Below are positions 1-6,309 of a DNA stretch of 6,321 nucleotides, in pieces. The DNA comes from SG8-30 sp037443885 (lineage in GTDB: Bacteria > Pseudomonadota > Gammaproteobacteria > Steroidobacterales > Steroidobacteraceae). A program made the position numbers and the translations under genes. Positions within the stretch are counted from its first letter, which is position 1. Each line of letters starts with the position of its first letter. The notes under the pieces were generated by a model. It made no database searches. It was not told the DNA's origin and saw only the letters and a program-made list of their open reading frames with translations. The stretch lies in the NCBI GenBank assembly GCA_037443885.1, contig JBBINN010000178.1, positions 1 to 6,321 of the forward strand, written 5' to 3'.

Positions 1-1897
1 GCGGGCTCACGTTCCAGGGACCGATGAGGCTCAGGTAGTCCATGCGCAGCGCGACGCGGTAGCCCCAGGAGTCCGCGTCCGCGAAGCGGTTCAGCGGCTC
101 GAACTCCAGGAAGGGGACGGGATAGGCAGCCGCATGCGCGGGCGCCAGCTCCTCGTTGCCCGACAGCGACGTGCCCGGACCGTTGAACCTCAGGCCGCGG
201 TCGTTCGGCCCGCCGGTCAGCTTGTCGGGCATGTCGAACACGTGGGTATAGGCAGCCTCGACCACCGCCACCAGCTGCGAGGCGCCGAGCATGGGACCGA
301 ACACCTTGGTGCCGGTCATCTGCGCCTGGAGCACGTCGTAGCGGCCCCAGCCGGGCACCCTCTCGTCGATGCCGAAGCGGCCGATCTGGTTGCAGGCGGC
401 GAGCGTCGGTGCCGCCGCGAGGCACTGCTGTGGCAGCGTCTGGCCCTGGAAGGCCGCTGCGGCATTCTGGAAGGGCGCGAGTGCCGCGAACAGCAGCTCG
501 ACGTCGTCGAACTGCAGCGGCGCGTCCATCTTGTAGGACACCTCGCCCTGCAGCGCGATGCCGGTCGTGCCGACCTGGGTGTTGAAGGACAGGCCCAGCA
601 GCTCGATGTCTTCCGGATACTCGGTGTAGTACTGGGCCGTGACCGAATACTCGTGCTGACCGATACGCGTGGCCTGGGCGGTGACGTTGCCGCCGCCGAG
701 GGCCGTGTTGGCGCCTACGGTCGCGTAGCTCTGGGCGGTGGCGAGCGACAGGTTGCCGCCGCGGGCCGCGGCCTGAGCGACGCCGTTCTGCGCGGCCGCT
801 GCGATCGCGAGCGCCGGCGGCAGCCCGGCCGCCAGCAGTTGCGCGGCGCCGCCGACCGCGGCGAGGGAACCGATCGAGTTGCCGACGCCCTGCTGCGTGC
901 CCGTGCGGCCGCTGATCAGCGGCAGCTTGCTGTGATAGTTCAGGTAGTACAGCCCGAACTCGGTGCCGTCGCTGAACTGCGGCAGGAACAGCTTGAGCGC
1001 CACGCCCCACTGGCCGCTGTCGCTCGCCTCGATCGTCTGGCCGCGTGCCACGCCCTGGAAGTTCGGGATGAAGGGCCCGCCCAGCGGGCGGAAGTCCACG
1101 CCCTGGTCCGAGTAGCCGCCGAAGCCCAGGAACACCGTGTCGCCGCCACGCACGGCGAAGTCGTTCGCAGCGAAGTAGCTGCCGACCGGCTCGGGCCGGG
1201 TCTCGTCCCAGCTGAGCAGGTACAGCGCCTCGGCCGTGAAGTTCGGGGTCAGCGCGAAGGACGCCCGGATCATCTCCTGCGGCAGGTAGGCCTCGCGCAG
1301 CTCCGAGCCCGGCACACGCAGCGCCGAGACGTCGAAGTGGTTGATGCCGCTGTTGATGCCGCCCTGGATGAAGGTGCTCTCGCCCCAGTTCACGACCATG
1401 CTGCCGGCGCGCAGGTCGAGCTCGCGCCCGCCGATGTCGAAGCGACCGTAGGCGAAGTAGTCGAGCATGCGCACGTAGGACCCGACGTAGTCGAGCGCCT
1501 CGTTCGACAGCGGCGTGCGCCGCGTCGGCTGGTTCTCGGCCTCGTAGTCGTACAGGCCCTGGGCGCGCGCGAAGATGCCGTAGTTGCCCTTGCTGAGCGA
1601 CAGCTCGGTGACGAACTTGACGGCGCTCGACACGAGGCCCGTATCGTAGTTGAGGTTGCCGTCGTCGATATTCGGTGAGCGCCCGGCTCCGCCGTTCGCG
1701 ACGCCGATGAGGCGAAGGTCCGGACTCTCGACGCGGTACAGCATGCCGTAGGACAACGTCGTGTCCCAGCTGCCGTCCCAATCGCCGAGGCGGAAGTCGA
1801 GCGCCGTGGCCGGAGCGGCGGCGACGGCCGCGGCCGCGACCAGCGCAGCCGAGACCGCGAGGCGCACGGGCCGGATCCGGGTGGGTTGCATCTTCAT
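1..1897 (-). CDS. DUF1302 family outer-membrane protein, C-terminus cut by window edge
   Basis: The minus-strand frame is open from 1897 to the left edge: 632 codons with no stop, so the 3' end is missing, probably about 100 residues. Residues 1-32 form a signal peptide: basic n-region, Ala/Val-rich core, likely cleavage after Ala-Thr-Ala. The mature start (LDFRLGDWDGSWDTTLSYG) has the typical DUF1302 opening. Other family-like blocks are NWGESTF at 170-176 followed by GIN, ALRVPGSELREAYLP at 192-206, a YTEYPEDIELLGLSFNT strand at 424-440 and GEVSYKMDAPLQ at 451-462. Repeated aromatic/Gly beta-strand patterns fit an outer-membrane barrel. Residues 341-404 are an Ala/Gly-rich insert, and Cys492/Cys502 flank a short loop. 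The start at 1897 has GGGGA five nt upstream; an ATG at 1909 and one at 1891 are alternatives. DUF1302 genes often lie beside DUF1329 and RND-permease genes, which would be off-window. The substrate is unknown. The family call is strong; the function is open. Confidence 0.9.
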   Translation of the reverse strand, partial: MKMQPTRIRPVRLAVSAALVAAAAVAAAPATALDFRLGDWDGSWDTTLSYGMLYRVESPDLRLIGVANGGAGRSPNIDDGNLNYDTGLVSSAVKFVTELSLSKGNYGIFARAQGLYDYEAENQPTRRTPLSNEALDYVGSYVRMLDYFAYGRFDIGGRELDLRAGSMVVNWGESTFIQGGINSGINHFDVSALRVPGSELREAYLPQEMIRASFALTPNFTAEALYLLSWDETRPEPVGSYFAANDFAVRGGDTVFLGFGGYSDQGVDFRPLGGPFIPNFQGVARGQTIEASDSGQWGVALKLFLPQFSDGTEFGLYYLNYHSKLPLISGRTGTQQGVGNSIGSLAAVGGAAQLLAAGLPPALAIAAAAQNGVAQAAARGGNLSLATAQSYATVGANTALGGGNVTAQATRIGQHEYSVTAQYYTEYPEDIELLGLSFNTQVGTTGIALQGEVSYKMDAPLQFDDVELLFAALAPFQNAAAAFQGQTLPQQCLAAAPTLAACNQIGRFGIDERVPGWGRYDVLQAQMTGTKVFGPMLGASQLVAVVEAAYTHVFDMPDKLTGGPNDRGLRFNGPGTSLSGNEELAPAHAAAYPVPFLEFEPLNRFADADSWGYRVALRMDYLSLIGPWNVSP

Positions 1898-1926
1898 GTT
1901 GTTCCCCATGTAAGGACCTGCGGATG

Positions 1927-1980
1927 CCGCCGTTGTTGTGGTGTACATACCGAATCGGCGGGCTGCTTACAACAACGCGG
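1927..1980 (-). promoter_or_regulatory. Long imperfect hairpin in the leader of the DUF1302 gene
   Basis: Read on the minus strand, CCGCGTTGTTGT (1980-1969) is matched by ACAACAAC-G-GCGG (1939-1927), giving 12 base pairs with a single bulged base around a 29-nt loop. The loop contains a smaller CCG-ATT-CGG hairpin and the palindrome TGTACA. The arm nearest the promoter coincides with the start point expected from the extended -10 at 1983-1988. It could therefore act as a 5'-end RNA structure or as an operator for a dimeric regulator. The repeat is seen directly; its role is inference. Confidence 0.5.
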
Positions 1981-1982
1981 GG

Positions 1983-1991
1983 AGTATATCA
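1983..1991 (-). promoter_or_regulatory. Extended -10 promoter for the DUF1302 gene
   Basis: The minus strand reads TGATATACT, an extended -10 (TGn followed by TATACT, one mismatch from TATAAT). It sits in a local A+T-rich patch of otherwise G+C-rich DNA between plsB and the DUF1302 gene. No good -35 lies 16-18 nt upstream, as is often true of extended -10 promoters. Transcription would begin near 1976 and give a leader of about 80 nt. A weaker alternative pair, TTGTAA and TATGTA with a 17-nt spacer, lies further downstream inside the hairpin. Confidence 0.5.
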
Positions 1992-2048
1992 GTGGCTTTA
2001 CCCGGACCCACCCGCGCCTCTACGTATGCGCCCACGCATTTGCAGCGC

Positions 2049-2078
2049 AAAAAAACCTCAGGCGTGGGTGACCTGCGG
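2049..2078 (-). terminator. Probable intrinsic terminator overlapping the plsB stop codon
   Basis: On the minus strand CCGCAGG (2078-2072) and CCTGAGG (2062-2056) can pair as CC/GG plus CAGG/CCTG with one G-A mismatch, around a 9-nt loop. Seven T residues (2055-2049) follow directly. The plsB TGA stop (2060-2058) lies in the descending arm. The stem is short, so efficiency may be modest, but the uninterrupted T run right after it fits Rho-independent termination of plsB before the separate DUF1302 promoter. A competing repeat, CCCACGC/GCGTGGG (2062-2068 with 2031-2037), also spans the site but has no following T run. Confidence 0.5.
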
Positions 2079-4526
2079 GATGCTGTTGCGGATCTGCTCG
2101 GACAGCACGACCCGGGCATCCTCCGCCACGGCCAGCAGGGCCTCGCCGTAGGTGAGACGGCCGTCCGGACCGATCTGGATGACGTTGCGCCGGCGCAGCA
2201 GGTCGATGAAGGACCGGAACATGCTGCGGTCGAAGAACTCCGGCGCGTTCAGCCCGTAGAGCAGCGAAATCCGCTGCGCCATGGCCGTGCAGCGCTCCTC
2301 CAGGCCGTCGGCCGTCAGCTCGCCCCGCCCCGCCCTGAGCAGCAGCGCAATGGCGAGGTAGTAGCGCTCGATGGTCTGGATGGTCGCCTGGGCGAGGTGG
2401 GAGAGCTGGACCGCCTCCACCGTCCCGGTCGGCGGGCGGCGCCAGACCCGGCCGTCCTCGCTGCGCTCCAGCAGGCGCTGGCGGGCCAGCGCCTCGAGCG
2501 CGCCCTCCACGACCGCCGGCACCTCGTCCTCGCGCCAGCGCAGCCAAAGCTCCTGGCGCACGTACGGGTACACGCGCCAGGCGAGGCGCTGGATGTCCTC
2601 GGCCCGCATCGCCGCGTTGTTCAGGAAGGCGCAGGCGACCAGCGAGTGCATCGCGAACAGGTGGATGACGTTGTTGCGGTAGTAGGTCGCGAGGATCGCG
2701 GCCTCCTCGGGCATGCGGACCACGTCGCCGAGCGCGTGGGCACGGCGCTCGAGCATGCCCATCGCCTCGCCGTGGCGGATCATGGCGGCCCCGTCGGGCG
2801 ACGGCATGTGGATGCCGGGCGCGTAGGGTGACTCCTGCATCAGTGCGACGTAGAGCTCCAGCTGGCGCTGCAGGTCGGCCTCGATCATCGACTGGCGCGG
2901 CGTGGAGAGCAGCGCCACGGCCAGCAGGTTGACGGGCGTCACCGCCGCGGCCGAGTTGATGCCGCGCAGGACGTCGCCGGCCAGCGCGTCCACCGCCTCG
3001 CTGAACCAGGGCGGGCGCGCCTCGTCGTTGTAGGCGGCCTCGCGCCAGGCGGGATCGACGCGCTCGAGCACGGCGGTCAGCGGCACCGGCTCGCCGAAGC
3101 TCACCTGCACCCTGCCGAAGCGCTGGCGCAGCGCCGGCAGCGACTGCAGCAGCCCGAGGATGGACTCCTTCTCCTTCGGACGCCCCGACAGCTCGCCGAT
3201 GTAGGTCTTGGCCTCGAAGACGCGCTCGTAGCCGAAGTACACCGGCACGTACACGACCGGCCGCTTGCGGGTCCGCAGGAAGCTGCGCACGGTCATGGAC
3301 AGCAGCCCGGTCTTGGCCGGCAGCAGGCGGCCGGTCCGGCTGCGGCCGCCCTCGATGAAGAACTCGATCGGGTGGCCGCGCCCCATGAGCACGTCCACGT
3401 ACTTCATGAAGACGATCGGGTACAGCCCGCTGCCGCGGAAGCTGCGCCGCAGGAAGAACGCGCCGCCCATGCGCAGGAAGCGGCCGATCACCGGCAGGTT
3501 CAGGTTCACTCCCGCCGCGACGTAGGGCACGGCATAGCCGCGGTAGTAGATGACGTAGGACAGCAGCAGGTAGTCCATGTGGCTGCGGTGGCAGGGCACG
3601 TACACCACCTCGCAGCCCGCTGGCAGGTGGTCGAGGCGCTCGGCGTTGCGCACTTCGACGCCGTCGTACAGCCGGGTCCACAGCCAGGTCAGCGCATGGT
3701 CCATCACGCGCACGAAGGCGTGCGAGTAGTCGGCCGCGATCTCGAGCGCGTGCTTGCGGGCGGTGCGCAGCGCCTCGCGCCGCGTGACGTTGCGGTCGAC
3801 CATCTCCTTGCGCACCGCCTGGCGCACCGCCCGCGACCGCAGCACCTGGGTGAGGATCACGCGCCGCGTGGCGAGCTCCGGGCCGATGGTGTCGGCGCGC
3901 ATGTGCCGGAACTCGGCCCGCAGGTCCTTGAGCAGGCGCCGCGCCGCCCGCGACGGTTCGGTCGCCGCGGCGGTGTAGTCGGCGAGGCTGCGCGCATCGC
4001 CGATGCGGATCAGCGTGCTGCGGCCACTGAGGACGATGGACAGCAGCCGGCGGAAAGGCCCCACCAGCGCCCACTCCTCCGACAGGAGGAGGTCGAACCA
4101 GGACCGCTCCCGCTGCGGCGCACGCCCCCAGTAGACGGCCACCGGCACGATGTCGAGCTCGAGGGCGGGGTCGCGCGAGGCGGCGGCCGTGGCCGCCGCA
4201 AGCTCGCCGGGCGTGCGGCGGTCGGGCCTGCGGCGCAGCACGCCCGCCCGTCGCTCGAGCGCCACGTAGGACTGCGGCAGCAGCAGGGCTCCGACGGCGA
4301 GACGCTTGCCGGGCCGTCGCAGCCGCGCGTCCATGCACACCTGCTCGAAGGCCAGGCGGTCGGACAGGTTGCGCTCCTCGAACACATAGAGCACCGGCCG
4401 CGCGGTTCCCGCGAGGCGCTGCGCCGCATCCTCGGGCACGAGCGTGGGCCGCACGAACAGGCGCATGAGGCCGCGCAGGGCCCACAGCAGGGTCCGGTCG
4501 AGCCCTAGGTAGCGGAAGCCGTTCAA
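2058..4526 (-). CDS. plsB: Glycerol-3-phosphate 1-O-acyltransferase PlsB
   Basis: This enzyme transfers a fatty acyl group from acyl-CoA or acyl-ACP to the sn-1 position of glycerol 3-phosphate, making lysophosphatidate at the inner membrane, the first step of phospholipid synthesis. The protein is 822 residues, close to the 807 of E. coli PlsB, and resembles it end to end. Acyltransferase motifs are in order: block I HRSHMDY at 313-319 (catalytic His313 and Asp318), block II GAFFLRR at 355-361, block III FFIEGGRSRTG at 389-399 and block IV YVPVYFGYE at 426-434. Further conserved stretches are KEKES near 451, a RPPWF segment near 505 and YYRNN plus LNAPEFFD in the C-terminal half. The start is TTG: the frame reaches an upstream stop without ATG or GTG, AGGAA lies eight nt upstream, and the N-terminus matches E. 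coli PlsB from this point. The next ATG (4466) would remove 20 residues of that match. It follows a lipoprotein gene by 27 nt, probably in one operon. Confidence 0.97.
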   Translation of the reverse strand: MNGFRYLGLDRTLLWALRGLMRLFVRPTLVPEDAAQRLAGTARPVLYVFEERNLSDRLAFEQVCMDARLRRPGKRLAVGALLLPQSYVALERRAGVLRRRPDRRTPGELAAATAAASRDPALELDIVPVAVYWGRAPQRERSWFDLLLSEEWALVGPFRRLLSIVLSGRSTLIRIGDARSLADYTAAATEPSRAARRLLKDLRAEFRHMRADTIGPELATRRVILTQVLRSRAVRQAVRKEMVDRNVTRREALRTARKHALEIAADYSHAFVRVMDHALTWLWTRLYDGVEVRNAERLDHLPAGCEVVYVPCHRSHMDYLLLSYVIYYRGYAVPYVAAGVNLNLPVIGRFLRMGGAFFLRRSFRGSGLYPIVFMKYVDVLMGRGHPIEFFIEGGRSRTGRLLPAKTGLLSMTVRSFLRTRKRPVVYVPVYFGYERVFEAKTYIGELSGRPKEKESILGLLQSLPALRQRFGRVQVSFGEPVPLTAVLERVDPAWREAAYNDEARPPWFSEAVDALAGDVLRGINSAAAVTPVNLLAVALLSTPRQSMIEADLQRQLELYVALMQESPYAPGIHMPSPDGAAMIRHGEAMGMLERRAHALGDVVRMPEEAAILATYYRNNVIHLFAMHSLVACAFLNNAAMRAEDIQRLAWRVYPYVRQELWLRWREDEVPAVVEGALEALARQRLLERSEDGRVWRRPPTGTVEAVQLSHLAQATIQTIERYYLAIALLLRAGRGELTADGLEERCTAMAQRISLLYGLNAPEFFDRSMFRSFIDLLRRRNVIQIGPDGRLTYGEALLAVAEDARVVLSEQIRNSIPQVTHA

Positions 4527-4539
4527 GCGGCAGGTTCCT
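4527..4539 (-). promoter_or_regulatory. Ribosome-binding site deciding the plsB TTG start
   Basis: AGGAA (4539-4535 on the minus strand) stands eight nt before the TTG at 4526-4524. It lies within GCAGGAACCTGC, whose arms GCAG and CTGC can close a small stem with GAAC in the loop. That would partly hide the Shine-Dalgarno sequence. No ATG or GTG occurs in frame between the upstream stop (the lipoprotein's own TAG, which is in this frame) and the TTG, so this site fixes the start. Confidence 0.6.
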
Positions 4540-4554
4540 GCGGCCGGCGGCCGC
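4540..4554 (-). repeat. G+C-only hairpin between the lipoprotein stop and plsB Shine-Dalgarno
   Basis: GCGGCC and GGCCGC form a perfect 6-bp inverted repeat around a 3-nt loop. It begins at the last base of the lipoprotein TAG stop and ends directly against the plsB AGGAA site. No T run follows, so it is not an intrinsic terminator. It could protect the upstream message end or limit ribosome access to plsB, leaving plsB dependent on translation of the gene before it. The structure is seen; its effect is inferred. Confidence 0.45.
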
Positions 4555-4787
4555 TACTCGTCGCCGCCGGCGCCGCTCTCGCTGGCCTCGAGCTGCCGCT
4601 CGAGCGCCTCGCGATGACCCTCCCGGGCCGCGTCGAGGCGCTGCTGCGCCTTGTCCTGGGTCGCGATCATGTCGTCGAAGACCGTCTCGACGGGCTCTCG
4701 CTCCCGTTCCGCCCCTGGTTCCTCACCGCCTCCGCAGGCGGCGAGCGAGACGAGGACGGCGGCGGCGAGCAGTCTGGGCAGGGGCAT
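4554..4787 (-). CDS. Small predicted lipoprotein upstream of plsB
   Basis: A 77-residue protein. Residues 1-17 are a short lipoprotein signal peptide (MPLPRLLAAAVLVSL then Ala-Ala) ending in a clear lipobox, LAAC, so Cys18 would be lipidated after cleavage. A Gly-Gly-Gly linker follows, then a very acidic and basic stretch, then a probable amphipathic helix from about 38 to 68 rich in Gln, Glu, Arg and Ala. The protein would be membrane-anchored in the periplasm; nothing in it suggests an enzyme. I do not recognise a family. The start at 4787 is chosen because AAGAGGG lies six nt upstream and the signal peptide is then of normal length. In-frame ATGs at 4811 and 4820 would add 8 or 11 residues, but the one at 4820 overlaps the likely -10 box. 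It lies 27 nt ahead of plsB on the same strand, so the two are likely co-transcribed. Confidence 0.72.
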   Translation of the reverse strand: MPLPRLLAAAVLVSLAACGGGEEPGAEREREPVETVFDDMIATQDKAQQRLDAAREGHREALERQLEASESGAGGDE

Positions 4788-4818
4788 GGGCAGCCCTCTT
4801 GGCGCGTGCATGACCGCC

Positions 4819-4824
4819 ATTCTA
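4819..4824 (-). promoter_or_regulatory. Probable -10 box of the lipoprotein-plsB transcript
   Basis: TAGAAT on the minus strand differs from TATAAT at one base. It lies about 31 nt upstream of the preferred lipoprotein start at 4787, so the message would begin near 4812 with a short leader carrying the AAGAGGG site (4800-4794). No convincing -35 is seen 16-18 nt further upstream. Its position argues against the longer start codon at 4820. Confidence 0.4.
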
Positions 4825-4877
4825 GCCCGACTGCCCAGGCGGTGGACGTCGGGGACGCGTTGTGCAACCGTTTACCC

Positions 4878-5681
4878 ATGCAGGACTTTCGCGGCCAGGT
4901 CTGCGTCGTCACGGGCGCCTCGGAGGGGATCGGCCGCGCACTCGCGCTCGCGCTGGCCTCCCAGGGCGCGCGGCTGGTGCTGGCGGCACGCAACGAGTCG
5001 AGACTCGCGTCGCTCGCGGCCGAGTGCGCCGCCCTCGGCGCGGAGGCGCTCGCCGTCCGGACGGACGTGGGCGAAGAGCCCCGGTGCGGCGCGCTGGTGA
5101 AGGCCGCCCTCGACCGCTTCGGGACCATTGACCTGCTCGTTGCGAACGCGGGCGCGACGATGTGGTCGCGCCTCGACGAGCTGACCGACCCGGGCGTGCT
5201 GGAGCGCCTGATGTGCGTGAACTACCTCGGCGCCGCGTGGCTCACCTGGCACGCCCTGCCCTCACTCAAGCAAAGCCGCGGCCGCATCGTCGGCGTGTCG
5301 AGCCTCGCGGGCCTCACCGGCGTGCCGACGCGCACCGGCTATGCCGCCAGCAAGCACGCCATGTTCGGTTTCTTCGACTCGCTCAGGATCGAGCTCGCGG
5401 GCAGCGGCGTGACCGTGACGATGGTGGCGCCGGACTTCGTGCTCTCGGAGATCCACCGCCGGGCCGCGGGACCGGACGGGCGGCCGCTGGGCGAGAGCCC
5501 GATGCAGGAGTCGCGGATCATGACCGCCGAAGCCTGCGCGGCCATCATCCTGCGGGCCGCAATGCGCCGCGAGCGCCTCGCCCTGACCTCCGCGCGGGGC
5601 CGGCTGGTCCGCTGGGCCGGGCTGCTGGCGCCGGGGCTGCTGGACCGCCTCGCGGCGCGCGCCATCCGCGAGCGGCACTGA
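4878..5681 (+). CDS. Classical short-chain dehydrogenase/reductase (SDR)
   Basis: A 267-residue cytoplasmic NAD(P)-dependent oxidoreductase with a complete classical SDR layout. The Rossmann nucleotide site is TGASEGIG at 12-19. AARNESRL at 36-43 has an Arg after strand beta-2, which favours NADP(H). Asp63 and NAG at 90-92 contact the cofactor and core. The catalytic residues are Asn115, Ser142, Tyr155 and Lys159 (YAASK). From memory it closely resembles a proteobacterial SDR group sharing the blocks TMWSR.DELTD, SSLAGLTGVPTR and SPMQES, related in outline to 11-beta-hydroxysteroid dehydrogenase/DHRS7-type enzymes; the substrate is not known. The usual PG after strand beta-6 is PD here (185-186). 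ATG 4878 places TGASEGIG at the usual distance from the N-terminus. It has no good Shine-Dalgarno; a TTG at 4860 preceded by GGGGA would add six residues. It is divergent from the lipoprotein-plsB unit and convergent with the hydrolase. Confidence 0.93.
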   Translation: MQDFRGQVCVVTGASEGIGRALALALASQGARLVLAARNESRLASLAAECAALGAEALAVRTDVGEEPRCGALVKAALDRFGTIDLLVANAGATMWSRLDELTDPGVLERLMCVNYLGAAWLTWHALPSLKQSRGRIVGVSSLAGLTGVPTRTGYAASKHAMFGFFDSLRIELAGSGVTVTMVAPDFVLSEIHRRAAGPDGRPLGESPMQESRIMTAEACAAIILRAAMRRERLALTSARGRLVRWAGLLAPGLLDRLAARAIRERH

Positions 5682-5697
5682 GCGCAGGGGATGTGCT

Positions 5698-5725
5698 CGC
5701 CACGGCGATCGCCACGGCGATCGCC
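5698..5725. repeat. Paired 10-bp palindromes at the convergent junction
   Basis: The perfect palindrome GGCGATCGCC occurs at 5704-5713 and again at 5716-5725, separated by AC. Read another way, this is a 12-bp tandem repeat CGCCACGGCGAT at 5698-5709 and 5710-5721. Because each copy is self-complementary, the two can pair with each other into a strong hairpin on either strand. It lies between the stops of the SDR (5681) and the hydrolase (5748-5746). It may help end transcription from both sides or stabilise message ends, but neither side has a T run, so it is not a standard intrinsic terminator. Confidence 0.6.
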
Positions 5726-5745
5726 GCAGCGTCGAGCGGCACCGG

Positions 5746-6309
5746 TCAGGCCTGCGGCTGGGCCTCGGCCTCGTCCTTCTTCTGCGGCTTGTAGTGCAGG
5801 TGGGGCAGGTCCAGGGACACAAGGAAGTACTCGAACAGGTAGTTGATAAGGGACAGCTGCTCGATCATCCGGTGGTCGCCGTCCACGATGTGCAGCGTCG
5901 CGCCATGCTCGCGCGCGTAGCGGATGCTGTTCTCGACCGGCACGACGTCGTCGCGCCAGCCGTGCACGATGGTGATTGGGCAGGCGGCCGGCTGCGGCGT
6001 CTCGTGCTCGCGGCCCGGCATGTAGAACGCCGGCGCGAGCAGGAACAGCCCGCGAGCGCGCAGCAGCGACGACGCGGCCGTCGCGACGTGCCCCCCGAGG
6101 CTCGAGCCCACCAGCACCAGCTCGCCGCTCAGGTCGCGGCAGTAGCTCAGCAGCCGCGTGAGGCGGTCGTGCGGGTCGGCGATGCCGCGGTAGTCGACCG
6201 ACTCGGGATCGTAGCCCTCGGTGCGCGCCACCTCCGCCATGGAGGAGATCTTCGTGCCCCAGGGGCCGCTCTCGAGGCCATGGGAAAAGACCACGTGTCG
6301 TCTCGGCAT
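5746..6309 (-). CDS. Small alpha/beta-fold hydrolase
   Basis: A 187-residue cytoplasmic protein with no signal peptide or membrane segment. It opens with a strand and FSHGLESGPWGTK (8-20), the His-Gly oxyanion region. The nucleophile elbow is GSSLGG at 68-73 with Ser70. HGWRDDVVP at 116-124 supplies the acid, most likely Asp120, and DGDHRM at 143-148 supplies His146, so the Ser-Asp-His triad looks complete. The length is short for the fold, near the minimal YqiA/RBBP9-like hydrolases, with little room for a lid domain. It may be an esterase or acyl hydrolase, but the substrate cannot be read from the sequence. The C-terminus ends in a charged Lys/Glu/Gln tail (174-187). The ATG at 6309 has GGGAG seven nt upstream (6321-6317), just inside the window edge. 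Its promoter and any upstream operon partner are outside the window. Confidence 0.88.
   Translation of the reverse strand: MPRRHVVFSHGLESGPWGTKISSMAEVARTEGYDPESVDYRGIADPHDRLTRLLSYCRDLSGELVLVGSSLGGHVATAASSLLRARGLFLLAPAFYMPGREHETPQPAACPITIVHGWRDDVVPVENSIRYAREHGATLHIVDGDHRMIEQLSLINYLFEYFLVSLDLPHLHYKPQKKDEAEAQPQA

Noticed and set aside
134..1678. A 514-residue open frame on the plus strand
   Set aside because: It is antisense to the DUF1302 gene, rich in Arg, Ala, Val and Gln without recognisable motifs, and arises from strong G/C bias at the third position. The minus-strand protein has a signal peptide and family motifs throughout.
1886..2151. Short plus-strand frames across the plsB-DUF1302 intergenic region
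   Set aside because: They overlap each other and the ends of well-supported minus-strand genes, have no plausible domain, and cover a segment better explained by promoter, hairpin and terminator.
2020..4485. An 821-residue open frame on the minus strand overlapping plsB in another frame
   Set aside because: Its length is striking, but the translation is low-complexity Ala/Arg/Gly/Pro/His with no domain. The overlapping frame is unmistakably PlsB with all four acyltransferase blocks.
3372..4508. A 378-residue plus-strand frame antisense to plsB
   Set aside because: His/Arg/Ala/Gln-rich shadow of the plsB coding strand, with no motif, no clear ribosome-binding site and no conserved features.
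4860..4871. Small inverted repeat GTTG-TG-CAAC before the SDR start as an operator
   Set aside because: Arms of only four bases are expected by chance, and no clear promoter for the SDR could be placed around it.
4614..4877. N-terminal extension of the SDR frame upstream of 4878
   Set aside because: The frame is open for 88 more codons, but these run antisense through the lipoprotein gene and its promoter. The SDR fold begins normally ten residues after the ATG at 4878.
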